The notes beneath the pieces were generated by a model that was given only the letters and a program-made list of their open reading frames with translations, searched no databases and was not told the DNA's origin. Shown here in pieces: positions 1 to 12,349 of a stretch of DNA of 64,000 nucleotides (the stretch's first letter is position 1; each line of letters opens with the position of its first letter). Source of the DNA: Syncephalis plumigaleata (lineage: Eukaryota > Zoopagomycota > Zoopagomycetes > Zoopagales > Piptocephalidaceae). The stretch is from NCBI GenBank assembly GCA_025201365.1, contig JAIXMF010000012.1:1-64000 (forward strand), in the 5' to 3' direction. The translations under genes and the position numbers were made by a program.

Positions 1-14
1 TTATGAACGTACTA

Positions 15-248
15 TTAGACGAGGGAATAGATTACAATGCTAATCATGGTAGAATTACCCTGCTCGCTTGTATGCGGTACAAGTAGAATACGTTTGAATA
101 TGGCTCGTATGCCTGTATTAATTTTATTTGCTTCTGCCGTATAAGCCGCCGTATTAACTGACGGTACCGATTGAGCAAATAGCGTGAATAGTTCCGCAAA
201 CCAGGCTCGAGTACTTTCAAAATCGCGCTTCACATTGGAATTATTCAT
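15..248 (-). CDS. possible first exon of an unrecognised gene running off the left edge
   Basis: An open frame begins with ATG at 248 and reads MNNSNVKRDFESTRAWFAEL, then continues for about 50 more residues. A plausible donor (AGGGTAATTC in minus orientation) near position 60 suggests the last residues are intron read-through. The product is not recognised. It starts about 295 bp from the divergent GCN20 start, so the two genes could share a promoter region. The frame could also be a chance ORF, and the rest of the gene would lie outside the window. Confidence 0.3.
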   Translation of the reverse strand: MNNSNVKRDFESTRAWFAELFTLFAQSVPSVNTAAYTAEANKINTGIRAIFKRILLVPHTSEQGNSTMISIVIYSLV

Positions 249-542
249 AGTGTAATGAGGTTAATCGAGCGTAAATAAAAGAAATACAAAAAATAAAGAC
301 GAGCGAGCAATGAACACGGTAAAAATACGCCAAATGTCAGCATCTCCGTATGAGTCACACACACACACACACTCAGTTACTCAGATCTATTTGCATACAT
401 ATCATATAAACACTGTAGTAATCTGCTTACTTTTTGTTATTATTAACTGGATTGCTTTCTTTCTTTTTCTCTGTTTCTTTCACTTTCTTCCTTTCTATTA
501 CTGTTATTGTTATTATTGCTTATTTGCAGTGGTATAGACTTG
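249..542. promoter_or_regulatory. upstream region of GCN20 with an (AC)n run and T-rich tract
   Basis: This interval holds an (AC)n microsatellite near 357-371 and a strongly pyrimidine-rich stretch at about 455-530 that ends in a TTTGCAG acceptor-like site just before the GCN20 ATG at 543. A 5'UTR intron ending at this site is possible. I see no coding gene here. Confidence 0.4.
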
Positions 543-3275
543 ATGAGTGAGGTACGTTCTGAGCAAGTAACAGCGCTTGTGCGCGATTGTATACCGGCAG
601 TCGACGAAGCCATTATCGAGTATATTCTGGGCTATCTAGACGATACACCTACTGTCGAGGAAGAGGATGATTTGGCCGACTTTCTCGGCCCTATTCTCGA
701 GGATGCCGGCGGTGAAGAGGCAGCAGTACGCGATTTATGCCGACGACTCGGTGATCTTTGCGTTAATCAAACGAATAACGCGGCGACGAAACTGACGAAA
801 CTTGAACAACCGGTGCAAATGATCACGAAAGACTCGGTCTCCGCCACCGCACGTCTTATGGTGGGCGGTTCCGATATGGAACGAGTGGCCGGCGACAGGT
901 GGCCTCGCAGGTTGATAATCGTAAATTGGCCAAAGCGGAGGCCAAGATTAAGGCGAAAATGGAGAAACGCGACCGTCGAGCAGCCTATGAAGCGAGCAAG
1001 CTACTCGACCAGAAGGATGATGAAACGTTTATCGCGGTCAATCCAATTCTCGACTATACATCTACTCGTGGTAAATCGAAGGATGTTCGCGTTGAAGTAA
1101 GTGCAATACCATTGTAGACTGAGTAGCATGTCGCATTAATCGATGATCATGAATGAATGCACGTAGAACTTTGATATATCATTTGCAGGCAAGCGTATTC
1201 TAACTGATGCCAATCTAATCTTGACATTTGGTCGTCGTTACGGTCTAATCGGTCGTAACGGTGTGGGTAAGAGTACACTATTGCGTAATATATCGTTACG
1301 TGAAGTGGCAGTGCCAGCACACATCAGTATTCTTCATGTGGACAAGAAGTAAGTAATAGATCAATACATTGAATAAGGAGAGAGAGAGAGAGAGAAGAGC
1401 TAACAATGTCATTAGATGACTGGAACCGATACACCAGCTATTCAAGCTGTACTTAGTGCAGATGCATGGCGAGAGCATTTGCTGGAAGAAGAGCGTAGTA
1501 TACAACAGGAACTTGCCGAACTTGACAGCCACCAGTTGACGAGGAAGACGAGTCAGCCAAGGCAGCATACGAACGAAATAGAACCTCGCTAAGTGAACGA
1601 TTACAGAAAACATTCCAGAAATTGGAGGAAATTGAATCGGATAAAGCAGAATCTCGGTGAGTATTTCTAGAGAATAATCGATTATTCAATTGCTTACACG
1701 TATATTGTTACTATTGTTATTTAGTGCATCAGCTATTTTGGCAGGTCTAGGCTTTTCATCCGAGGCACAACAACGCGCCACTCGTACATTCTCCGGCGGT
1801 TGGCGTATGCGTCTTGCTTTGGCAAGAGCACTGTTTTGTAAACCAGATTTATTATTGCTTGATGAACCGACAAATATGTTGGATGTAAGTAGATTCATTG
1901 CTACTAGATACTTGTATTTATTTGCTAACAAATACTTAAACATGCGATATTAGATTCCTGCAGTGGCATGGTTAGAGCACTATTTACAAAATTGGCCCAA
2001 TACATTGTTGGTTGTTTCTCACGATCGAGGTAGGCTCTACTACATTTCTACATTATTATGTCATTAATCATCTTTCATTATAATAGAATTCTTGGATGAA
2101 GTAGCTACAGATATTATGCATCAGCATTCAGAACGACTCGACTATTATAAGGGCAACTTTACGCAATTCGATAAGACACGCGTTGAACGTCGTAAGAATC
2201 AAGTACGCGAGTATGAATCGCAACAACAATACCGTAAACATTTGCAAGACTTTATCGATCGTTGGCGTTACAATGCTAATCGTGCAGCACAAGCTCAAAG
2301 TAAAATTAAGATTCTTGAAAAGTTACCCGCCCTTGAATTACCCGAAGATGAAGCGGTCGTCACCTTCCAATTCCCTGATCCTGATGCACTTAGTCCACCA
2401 ATTCTACAAATGAACGAGGTCACCTTTGGTTATCAACCCGGTAAAACAACACTATCCCATGTCAATATCGATATGTTGATGAATTCACGTATTGCCATTG
2501 TAAGAAGAAGCGTTTATTATATATATATATATATATCATTTCATCTCTAATAGAAGCATTACTAATTAATTATCTAATTAATTAACTAGGTGGGACCTAA
2601 TGGTGCTGGTAAAACAACTATGGTAAGATTGAATAATGATCCTTATTATTATTTACATATTACTAATGATCAATTATCTAGCTTAAATTATTGACAGGTC
2701 AACTAGAACCGAATGGTGGTGATGTACGTCGTAATGGTCGTCTACGCTTTGCTTACTTTAGTCAACATCATGTGGATCAACTTGATCTGAATATGACATC
2801 AGTTGGTTATATGGCATCTCGTTGGCCGGGCAAGTCCGAGGAAGAGTATCGTCGCCAATTGGGCTCCTTTGGTATTTCCGGTATGACAGGTCTACAACAG
2901 ATTCGTACACTAAGTGGAGGTCAAAAGAGTCGAGTTGCATTTGCTTGTATGGCCATTCAACGTCCACACTTTTTAATTCTTGATGAAGTACGTATATATA
3001 TATATACAAGTTAGTAGTAATAATTGAATGAATATGACTAACAAATATTATTACATTATTATTAGCCTACTAATCACTTGGATATGGATTCTATCGATGC
3101 ATTAACCCGAGCATTAGTAACATTCGGTGGTGGTGTTGTATTAGTCAGTCACGACGAACGATTCATCTCGGCAGTAAGCACAGAGATTTGGGTATGCAAC
3201 CATGGTAAGGTTACTCGATTCGAAGGTGAAGGCATTAAGGAATACAAGAAACAAGTGATTTCAGAATCACAATAG
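543..3275 (+). CDS. GCN20: ABC-F family ATPase, Gcn20/ABCF3 type
   Basis: Soluble twin-ATPase ABC protein without membrane segments. In yeast Gcn20 binds Gcn1 on ribosomes and helps activate the eIF2 kinase Gcn2 on amino-acid starvation. Nine exons: 543-1096, 1167-1348, 1416-1656, 1725-1884, 1954-2029, 2087-2499, 2590-2622, 2682-2987 and 3066-3275. Visible motifs are Walker [12 protein letters not shown], signature [16 protein letters not shown] and Walker [13 protein letters not shown] in the first ATPase, then [22 protein letters not shown] and LILDEPTNHLD in the second. The ABC-F linker ([19 protein letters not shown]) lies between them, and the N-terminal Gcn1-binding region is present. 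Three places need one extra base to stay in frame: about 890-898, about 1342 (restores HVxQE) and about 1537 (restores [10 protein letters not shown]). The gene is otherwise complete and conserved, so I read these as base losses in the assembly, though a recent pseudogene is possible. Confidence 0.93.
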
Positions 3276-3590
3276 TAATTCTAATAATAATGACACTATG
3301 ATCCTATTGTTCATGAATAAATCACCATTTGATCTAATTCATTGTATATTATCATCATCATCATCAGTATAGACATAGCATTAATAACTACTTGTTAATT
3401 CATCGAGTATGACATTAATGAAGATGATCATATCATATCATATATATTAAGTTATGAATCATTAGAACTGATGTGTATATATTGAAGAAAGACAAATGAA
3501 AAGTATAAAATCAGCATAGTAGTGTCTTGTCTCTCCTTCGTATTCGTTGATGGATACAAGGACAGATCATGTTTTACGCACTATTATCAA
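3276..3590. other. convergent intergenic region, GCN20 / DGAT2
   Basis: Tail-to-tail spacer, AT-rich, with a short ATC/ATCATC microsatellite near 3350-3366. It must hold both 3' ends. No gene is seen. Confidence 0.6.
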
Positions 3591-4696
3591 TTATTCAACA
3601 ATGCGTAGATCACGAATACGATCTTTGGCGTATACATCCTTGTACTTATCGTAGATAGCCTGTAGACCAGCAATGTATTGTTGCTGTACAGCAAGTACTT
3701 GTTCCATAGTTGGTGCATCACATTGTTGTACCTGAATAGGAGAACCGATCACCGTATTGATCGGACGTCTATGCGGTAGAACACCCATACTATAGTTGAA
3801 GATACCACGACCATGGAATAGCGGTGTAGTAAATCCAAAGATGGATTGGAAACGTGTTTGAATAGTGCGTACCATTGTTCCTCGTTCATTATTGACTTGA
3901 TCGTAAATGTCATTCTCACCAAATGAGAATACTGGTACTAGATCAGCCCTAATACATTAATACAAGTATTAGTAACACTATTAGTATTGTTATTACACTT
4001 ACCCGCAACGAATGGCTAATTTAATGAACCCTAATCGTTTCTTTAGGGTTAAATCACTGACACCGGGACGTGCATTTAAACTCTCTGCAGCACCACCAAT
4101 AACAATCATGCATGAATGGCCAGGTCCTTTACCGAGAATACGTTCAATTGATTTACGTGATACTGACACGAGATTAAGCGATAGAAGAAAGTCGCGATAA
4201 AATGGAATGTTAAAGTTCGATGCCAATGTCATTAAACGACAATTAATACCGGGTAGCAACTCGCTTATACGATTAGCTTCAGTGCCGAAATTTGCAAATG
4301 CGCCCATACTAATAATACCATGTGGATGATAACCTATCGTCATAGTAGATGATTAGTATAAGATACTCGCATATAAACTAATAGAAACCTACCAAATATA
4401 TAATTACGCTTTGGATCTAATACTACTTCACGATGTAGACGCATAGGGAAATAGTCGACGAACCAACGCCAGATAAATAGTCGTCGCATCCATTCTATCT
4501 TACGTCCACCATGGTCTGGTGCAACATCGAAGTAAGTATACGTTATATAAGCGGTGACCAATGGCCACATTGAAGCATGCCATAAACAATAGAGAAATAT
4601 GCCAAGACAGAGTGGCAACATTAAACCCCATAGTAACACGGCAAATGTTTGCTGTCTACGTTCGCGTGGCACATTAAGTGGTGCAAAGCGGATCAT
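3591..4696 (-). CDS. DGA1: diacylglycerol O-acyltransferase 2 (DGAT2 family)
   Basis: Makes triacylglycerol from diacylglycerol and acyl-CoA in the ER and at lipid droplets. Three exons, 4393-4696, 4003-4333 and 3591-3948, give about 330 residues, close to the family length. Family marks are the N-terminal hydrophobic hairpin (FAVLLWGLMLPLCLGIFLYC), the catalytic YHPHG motif just after the first intron, the segment VIGGAAESLNARPG, and RCGADLVPVFSFGENDIYDQ across the second intron. The first intron (4334-4392, 59 bp) contains a TACTAATC branch-point-like sequence; the second is 54 bp. The start at 4696 (MIRFAPLNVPRERRQ) fits fungal homologues. No frame damage. It could be a monoacylglycerol acyltransferase of the same family, but DGAT2 is more likely in a fungus. 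Confidence 0.93.
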
Positions 4697-5340
4697 GGCG
4701 TACGAGATAGCAGATTGTATGTATGCGTGTATGTATGCGAAGAAAGAAGGAGAAAGAGAAAGAGAAAGAAAGTAGATTCGTGATGAGAATAGTTAACGAA
4801 CGACGTTACGTGAATAGATAGATATGAAAGTAGCGTGATAGTGGTAGTCAATCCTAATCGTGCATTGCTCCTACAAGTAGTGTAGTCGGAGAACAGGGTG
4901 ATACTTTTACGTTCTTTATAGCATAAACTCACGAAAATAGAAACTGCTTGGCCTGAACTCAGAATGAAATAAAGAAACCTTCCCTAGAGATACTGAGATT
5001 GTATTGTCGTTTTTCTATATGAAAACCACAATTGAAACAGGCAAGGATAAGAAGAAGAAAAAGAAACAAAGACAACTATTGCTCAAGTATCAAGTGTTAA
5101 ACCGTAATAGAAAAGAAAAACAAGGCATCGGTGGTCATAAGCACCGAACCATTTCCGATACTTGTGTTTGTCATCCTATCACGTGTCAAAGATGCCGTTA
5201 TCTTCAATAGTATTAATGATTGACTATTCATTAGATACAAGTAGGTTGCTATTACAATCATTTATAAGCTATTCTATATAGATTGATTGAATATGAGCAT
5301 TTATTGATTAAATCAATGCCTATATGTGTTACTTGGTATT
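4697..5340. other. intergenic: DGAT2 promoter and hydrolase 3' flank
   Basis: A purine-rich tract (GAAAGAGAAAGAGAAAGAAAG near 4740-4772), followed by AT-rich DNA. Short open frames here show no family resemblance. I see no gene. Confidence 0.5.
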
Positions 5341-6586
5341 TTATGCAGTCTGACTGTTGGCCTTTTCAAAGTGGTCAAACACTGCCGAGTTGTACTCCTC
5401 TGGTTCTTGTACTTCGATAATGTGACCACATCCCTTGAACACCTTCAATGGAAGTTGCAACATCTTGGCAATGTATTCGGAATTGGCCGGTACCATCAAG
5501 GTGTCAGCATCACCGGTGCATACAAGTACTGGTATCTTGCTATTGCGAATGTTGGCGAATTCTTCCTCTGAGATGGTGCATGTAGACATGGCTTTCGTTT
5601 GCATGCCAATAATGGCGAGATTTGTTTCGGCCCAGAAGTTAATGCCCTAAAACATTGAATGAACAATAGAAAAGTGAGCAGTGTATTCGATATTGATAAC
5701 AAACGAGTTATTTACCTCAACTACCACGTCCATATTACGCTTGCTAGGTTCTGAACGGCTAGGAGCATTCAACCAGTCCTAATAGTGTAACAGTAAGTTG
5801 ATTGCTCATGCTTGACACACACACACACTCTCATACTGATCATCTAACTTACCTCGGAGAAGAGCATCTTTGCCTTGATTTCCGGGTTGTTAAGATCCTC
5901 TGGATTAGATGGAGGTGGGGTACCACTCATATTCTGTATATATATATATAAGTTAATACATGCTACGATTACTATGCTTATTCGGTAGACTTACGTGCTC
6001 GGCCATCATCTGTGCAGTGGTGCTCACTAGGTGCCTGAAGCAAAGTATTGTGGGTAGTGGGCCAAGAGTTGCATACAGATCGTGCCACCCATGCTTGCGC
6101 CAAGAAGGTGAACGTTCGATTTCCATCCCAAATGGTCCAATAGTTCAACGGTATCGATGGTCATATCCATCATGCTAAATAGTCATTAAGGTATGTTAGT
6201 ATACACTATGATGAATAATCAACTTGTTACTAACGTGAATTCCTCTTCTACTTTCTCTATAATACATAATGATTAATAACTAGTGATATCGCTATGATTC
6301 ATGGTAGTAGCTTACCTGATTGTCCAACACCACGGTTGTCAAAGATGCACACTTGATATCTCTCTCAGCAAGGTATTTGGCCTGGGTTAACCATCCACGG
6401 AAAGTACCGCCACAACCTAACATGATGATTAGTACAAGCTGAATATATGCTATTTGTACACGTACCCATTACGAGCAATGCACGCTTGTCACCATTTCCA
6501 TGCAATTGATACGCGATGTTCAATGGCTTGGATCCACGGGTCTTGGACACTTGGCAGACACCTTCAATCACTGGAACGACAGTCAT
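5341..6586 (-). CDS. alpha/beta-hydrolase-fold protein
   Basis: Single-domain alpha/beta hydrolase with about seven exons: 6466-6586, 6316-6416, a very short exon near 6235-6260, about 5995-6176, about 5850-5934, about 5717-5780 and 5341-5646. The start reads MTVVPVIEGVCQVSKTRGSK. Fold marks are the oxyanion-loop region GCGGTFRGWLTQAKYL, the strand FDNRGVGQS, the nucleophile elbow GASMGG, the acid strand VLVCTGDADTLM and the histidine region FKGCGHIIEVQEPEEY. The catalytic Ser, Asp and His are therefore all in place. Two frame breaks, near 6357 and near 6036, are each repaired by one missing base (giving YQVCIFDNRG and RHLVSTTAQMMAEH). The substrate cannot be named from sequence; related fungal proteins are annotated as esterases, epoxide hydrolases or enol-lactone hydrolases. 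Confidence 0.8.
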
Positions 6587-7410
6587 GTTGATTGAATAAG
6601 TTGAGAACTTGTTAGAAAGTAGAAGAGAGCAAGAGAGCAAGAGAAAGCGAAAGAGATAGAGAGTTGATATGAGTTGAGATAAGCTGCAATCAAAGATTCC
6701 CACCATCATATTTATATTGAGGGCATTGCCATATATGCTACATTACATGTCCAATTATTTCACTAATATGGATTCGACAAGGCATGATAATTCTAAAAAC
6801 TACTAGTACACCTCTCGCTAGACTATAGATCAAGCGATGAGTCATACATATTATCCTATGTCCGGCTTGTATATACTCAATATTTGGTCACTCGGCAATA
6901 TTTTAACCTTCGTGTAACAAGTTTGCACGTTGATTAATCTCGTAAATGGCATGCAAATGGCATGTAAACATGTATGAATGGTCGATCCTTTAATCATGCC
7001 ATACAACGGATAAAAATAATCGCGCATCTCCGATGTTATGAACGTGAAACTTGTTTGTTTGCTTGAAGGAGAGGTGGTATCCAATGCAGGACCTCATCGG
7101 TCATTTATGCTTTACATGTAGTGTCAAGTAGTAGTATTATATTACAATACTATAAAGAATATATCAGTAGATAGAACTAGTGCATATACGCTATATTATA
7201 CGTTATGCAGCTGTATTTATTATTGCATTATTTGTGGAATATTAGTATGTTAATAAGAGGCATCATGCAATGCAATAGTAGTTGCGATTGAATGGATAGC
7301 ATGCTTGAAATACAAGATCGGCATTTCAATTCTTGTTTGGCGTCAACTATTTTCAGCACAGTTGTTAGCACCATTATCACCATAGAAATGCCACTTGACA
7401 TAGCACTATA
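6587..7410. other. intergenic between hydrolase and palindrome
   Basis: The region has a GAGAAAGCGAAAGAGATAGA-type purine tract at 6620-6660, then AT-rich DNA. A 77-codon open frame at 6851-7084 (-) resembles nothing I know and is probably chance. The similarity to the right arm begins at about 7411. Confidence 0.4.
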
Positions 7411-7589
7411 ATAATAATAATTCAGTGCTCAATTATGGATCCTTCATTGATAGCAATAACTATCATCATCAATTCTATAAGGTAGACGATACAAGTGTAC
7501 TAGTATAATTGAATATTACCATGTCATGTACTTATAAGTAACAATAAACTAGTATGATAGATAAGTTATGGTGATAATGCTTACGATTG

Positions 7590-8560
7590 ATTGCATAGAG
7601 AGCAACGAGTGAACAAAGTGAATATATGATAAACAATGTAATAAACAAGCAGTAGTTAGTGGAATGACTGAATTGTCACGAATGAGCAAGGAATGAGCAA
7701 GAAAGGGCGCATGAACACGTATGCTAGTTTATTCGAAGAAGCAGTGTATGCTTGTATGTGGTGAATAGAGTATGGAGATGGCAGTAAACAAATAAAAATA
7801 CAAATAAAAGCATGACGTAATGGTGGCATACAAACAGATGACGGAAGAGAGTGGTAAAAGTGAAAGGTGCATATTACAACGAGAGTAGTGAACGCTTAAA
7901 CATTGATAAATAAGCAGGACAGTGATAGAAAACAAAAGACTAGAACAAACAATAAACAAGGCTTATTGGTATAGTAATAATAACGACAGGTGAGCATGTA
8001 GATAGTTTAGAGCAAGAGGAAAACAGAGAGATAAATAAAAGTCATAAAGATAGTATGGCAGAATAGCTGCTATTGGGAATGTGTATGCTAAAGTGAAAGA
8101 TGGAGTAAGTGGAATAGAATGACACGAAGAAGACGCGTATCATTGAGAAAGTAAATAGGTAAATAAAAGAAAGAGGGATAACTAACATATAGCCAAGAAG
8201 AAGTGGACGCGGGTTGTTTACTGACAAGTGGAATGTAGTTGACACAAAGAAGGCACTTACTGTTTAGTGGTAAGGGAAATGACGGGGAAATGCAGTTGAC
8301 ACTAAGAAGACGCGTGCTGTGTAAAGAAGTAAACAACAAGGGGAATGAGCAATAGGTGGAATAGTGAATACATGCAGTGTGAAATGGGGATAGTGGCAAG
8401 CATGTATAGGTAGTGAAAAGATAGAATGATGGAAATAAATAAGTATAGTGAATAAAGAGAGCAATAGTAGAATGAATGGAGTAGCAAGTATAGAAATGTT
8501 TGTATGCAGTAATTTAAATTGTTAATGACAATAGTAATACATTTATTGAACAAGATTGTA
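7590..8560. repeat. strand-asymmetric A/G tract (left arm), C/T-rich in kinase sense
   Basis: About 1 kb downstream of the left kinase with very few C or T on the plus strand. It contains imperfect repeats around a core GACACGAAGAAGACGCGT / TTGACACAAAGAAGGCAC, about four times between 8120 and 8320. Long open frames here are side effects of the base bias. Confidence 0.7.
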
Positions 8561-8580
8561 TGATGCACTAGAGAGGGCAT

Positions 8581-11049
8581 TTAAGGAGCGTACCGTGGTC
8601 GCTTTGGTGATTGCTCAGACTGCTCGGATTGTGAGTGGCTAGCAAGCTCGCGCTTGTTCGTTTCTTCCAACGATTTAAGCCATGGATGCTGCAGGGCATC
8701 CTTGACCGTCATTCGTTGGATAGGATTCAACTGAAGAAGGCGGTTAATAAAATCAATCCCTAAACAGTATTAATTGTAGTTAGCTGATTTTATTGGTGTA
8801 CTCGTAACCTACCTTCATGCACAGGTTCATTGAAATTTATAGTTTTAAATGGTGTTTGTTCATTTAAAATTTCCTTTAGGCATTCTTCATAATCATCATT
8901 ACCCATGCATCCGGGAATGGATGATCATCTATAGTATATCGCGTTAGCTATCATTAATTTTAAGCAGAGATTAACTTACGGCATAGCAGCAAATATGTAA
9001 GCACGCCTACGCCCCACATATCGCCACTTGTACTGCATCCAAGGTATGAATTTAAGATATAAGCAACTTTCTTCATACCGGCATCACCTTGCTTTATGAA
9101 GGATTGCATAATTTTACTCGCACCTTCCTGGCACAAGAGAATCTCAGGTGCCATATACGACGGCGTACCAATAAGCGACTGGATAGGCGCATATGGGTAC
9201 ACGAATGCGTGCGACAATCCAAAATCTGCCAGGAGGGCGTGCGTATGACCCTCGTCCTTGAAAAGAATATTTTCCGGCTATGTTTGTGTTAATATTTGTA
9301 ATAAAGCAAATAATCAAATGACTTACCTTGATGTCTAGTCGTTGTAGTTCGAGAATATTGAACAAGTTATCATTAATAAATACTATTAGTTAGCAGTAAA
9401 CACCATCAATTACTTACCAAGGTGGGCTATGCCCATGTTGTGTAAGTCCTAATAATATATGGTTAATATGGTTCTAGTATTAATCATAGTTGTGTTACTT
9501 ACCTGGAGTCCCAGCAGAATTTGCCGAACGATTGTTTTCACCTCGGCTTCAGGAAGGGGTCGAAGGCTCTTTACCCCGTAGCGGAAGAGGTCTCCTCCTT
9601 TGGCTAATTTGATGGTAAGAAATGTTCCACAATCATTCTGATGGAAACTAATACCACGCAGTATATGTCGCTGTTGTCGAAACATTTGCATGGTAAGCCA
9701 CTCTTTTTGCAGCGACGTATCGCCGCTACCTGCCTGTTTAATCGCGACCTCTTCTTCAGTAGTGGATGACATTCCCCTGTAGACTGTGCCAAAGCCACCA
9801 CTAGATGCGCACGTTAGCTATTCATTATAGAATTTCCCTGTATTTAGCTATTTGTTCACTTACCTGCCAGACGCTCCGTAGTGTGATAGTAATCACCGAG
9901 CATCTGTATTGTGTTAGTAGTAATATTGTATACATTTGTCTCCATTTACCTGTGTATAATAAACAGGCGACACCTGCTCTGATTCTGCGTGTTCTAACGC
10001 GGTATATGCAAAACTGTCTGTATATATATATTATTAGCTTAAGTTTATAAGAAGGTCGTTGTAACTTACAACTATAAACGCGTAGATTGATCGTGCCAAC
10101 ATTTTTAAATGTGCTGTTTCCATTTTTCTGCTGATTGTTTACTACAGAATTGATTAGCATGAATATTTGACCGTACATGTCAACAACTTACTAGTTAAGG
10201 CACCGAACCTCATTCTAATAAACATTAGTTAAACGTCCAATACATTTGAGCATAGTACTTACTGTGATATGGATCATGCCATTCTTCTAATGAGCTGCAG
10301 GTTAGATTAAATTCATCGTTAATATGTTATGATCTTACCTCTGATATATCAAGCACAGTTTTATCGGAGGAACGTATAATCACTGATGTATTGCAATTAG
10401 TAAGTAGATCAGGGTGACATATAGTACTTACCAGCCAGCTCATTACCGAATGATAGCTTGTCATCACGGTAAAGTAGCAATTCTGTAGATAGGTTAGTTA
10501 TTGTTGTCAATATCATTTAAACACAGCTTACCTTGCTTATCATCATCTACCGTCACCCACCCTACTAGCTTCGCGCGTTTCTCCTGCTTCAGCTCGAGCC
10601 ACTCAAAAGGCACATGAATAAATTTATTGTGTTTTTCCCTACACCTGAGCCATCGTCGCCAGCAGTTGATGGTTGCGCTGCTTTGGTGATGGCTCTGCTG
10701 ATTGGAGTGGCACCAACTCCGAGGCAGCAGCAGTAGCAGTAGCAGGAGAAGGAGTAATGGCGGGGACGGGAGAGGAGTAGTGGTAGGAGCAGTGGGTAGT
10801 AACGGGAGCGGTGGCAGCGGCAGGGAGCAGGAGCGGTAGCAGGAGCAGGAGCGGTAGCAGGAACAGGAGCAGAATTAGAGGCGGCAATAAGTACTCTTCC
10901 CTCGCCGATACCAGCAGTGGTAGCTGGTATTAACATAGGCGCGGATTTGATGCTGGCACTAGCAGTGGAGCTGAAACTGGAGCTGGAGTTGATGATTTAG
11001 TGCTATTGCTGCCATTGCTAGCACTAATAGAGGAGGCACCTTGTTCCAT
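8581..11049 (-). pseudogene. FHA-domain protein kinase, left-arm copy, 5' half damaged
   Basis: Same gene as the copy at 19204-21737, starting with ATG at 11049 (MEQGASSISASNGSNSTKSS) and ending with TAA at 8581-8583. Relative to the right copy, the low-complexity N-terminal segment carries several single-base gains and losses: near 10947 one base is lost and a stop follows soon after, with further indels in 10620-10850. The FHA exon near 10200-10215 also lacks two single bases. In contrast, the kinase exons (about 8581-9800) stay open and nearly identical in protein: VAIKQAGSGDTSLQKEW, LDIKPENVLF, DFGLSH, GTPSYMAPEIL. So either the 5' half has decayed under a still conserved kinase core, or these are assembly base losses in a repeat. 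Gene conversion from the right arm could keep the core similar. Confidence 0.75.
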
Positions 11050-11232
11050 CTTGAAAGCGTAGTCGTTGAGTATATCGCGGTAAGAGTATAGAAAGTAGGG
11101 GTGGAGCTGTATGAAACTTAAGTAAAAACTTGCGCGTAAACCGAGGTTGAACTAAATAGTGGATAGAACTGGAAGAGTAGCGGAATAAGAGGTTGTGCAT
11201 AGCCCAGTACCTACTGTCGCCATCACTAGTGG

Positions 11233-11242
11233 CTTTATATAA
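11233..11242 (-). promoter_or_regulatory. TATA box of the left kinase copy
   Basis: CTTTATATAA on the plus strand (TTATATAAAG in gene orientation), about 185 bp before the ATG at 11049 and conserved in the other arm at 19011-19020. Confidence 0.5.
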
Positions 11243-11258
11243 CGCAACACATAGGTCA

Positions 11259-12349
11259 TAAAACTGTAGCTTCAGTTTATACCGCTACACTTCCTCTAGT
11301 ACGCTTTGTACCTGGGAATATTTCAAACTCATACTGCGTAGAACTGAGCAGAACTGAACAGCTCTAGCACTATAATAATCACATTTTTTTTCGATCTTTG
11401 CCAATACTTGACCAATTTCGACGCGGCAAGTTCGCTTACATTGCTTGACATTTGACTAAATACGCTGTGCACATTTAATGTAGATATCTTTATTCATGAT
11501 AAATTCAGGTGTAGAAGATATTGGTCGTCAAGATAAACAAGCAAAGTGACTGCGCTCTTGCATCGTCTTTATTTGGAAGGTGGTTTTGCTCTATGTAAGC
11601 AGACACGATTTGCCTGATTATTGACAAAGCACTTCCGCACCGATATCGTTTACCAGGATTTCCTTCCATCCATCCATCTTTTACTAGTGCTTATGAGGTT
11701 GGCAGTTCATCCATTCTTCGACGCTATTAGTTCATCCCAATTCAGATATCGCAAGCTATCGTTTTTCCATTGCTTTGTCCACCTACGTGCTAGTGCGCGG
11801 TAGAGTAACAAGTGACGTCATACAACTGAAGCTTCAGCTTATACGCTATACTTCCTCTAGGACGCTTTATACCTAGAATATTTCAAACTCCTACTGGTAG
11901 AGCTGAGCTGATCTGAACAGAACTGACCACTCTAACACTATATAATCCATTTTTTTACGATCTTTGCCAATACTTGACCAATTTCGACGCGGCAAGTTTG
12001 CCTGCATAGCTTGACACTTGACTAAATACGCTGTGCACATTTAATGTAGATATCTTTATTCATGACAAATTTACAGGGCGTAGAAGATATTGGTCGTCAA
12101 GATAAACAAGCAAAGTGACTGCGCTCTTGCATCGTCTTTATTTGGAAGGTGGTTTTGCTCTATGTAAGCAGCCACGATCTGTCTGATTATTGACAAAGCA
12201 CCCGCACGATATCGTTTACCAGATCCCCTTCCTTTCTTTCCTCTTTTACTAGTGCTTATGAGGTTGACAGTTCATCCCATTCTTTCGACGCTGTTGCTCA
12301 TCCCAATTCAGATATCGCAAGCTATCGTTTTCCTCATTTCTTTGTTCAC
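11259..12349. repeat. tandem pair of about 530-bp units in the left arm
   Basis: Unit 1 spans about 11259-11782 and unit 2 about 11818-12349, a period of 559 bp. Both run from a TCATA(A/C)AACTG(T/A)AGCTTCAG start through CTTTGCCAATACTTGACCAA, GTGCACATTTAATGTAGATA and ATTGGTCGTCAAGATAAACA to CAAGCTATCG and CCATTG/CATTTC. The units differ at several percent of positions. Unit 1 directly adjoins the kinase promoter. No convincing protein is encoded; a 60-codon frame in the mirrored unit at 18570-18752 is not kept in the second unit. Confidence 0.85.

Noticed and set aside
880-1560. Programmed -1 frameshifting in GCN20
   Set aside because: Three shifts in one housekeeping gene with no common slippery sequence, and the same pattern in unrelated genes, favour missing bases in the assembly.
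4693-4932. N-terminal extension of DGAT2 upstream of 4696
   Set aside because: It reads through a purine-repeat promoter tract, is not in a spliceable frame, and lacks family similarity.
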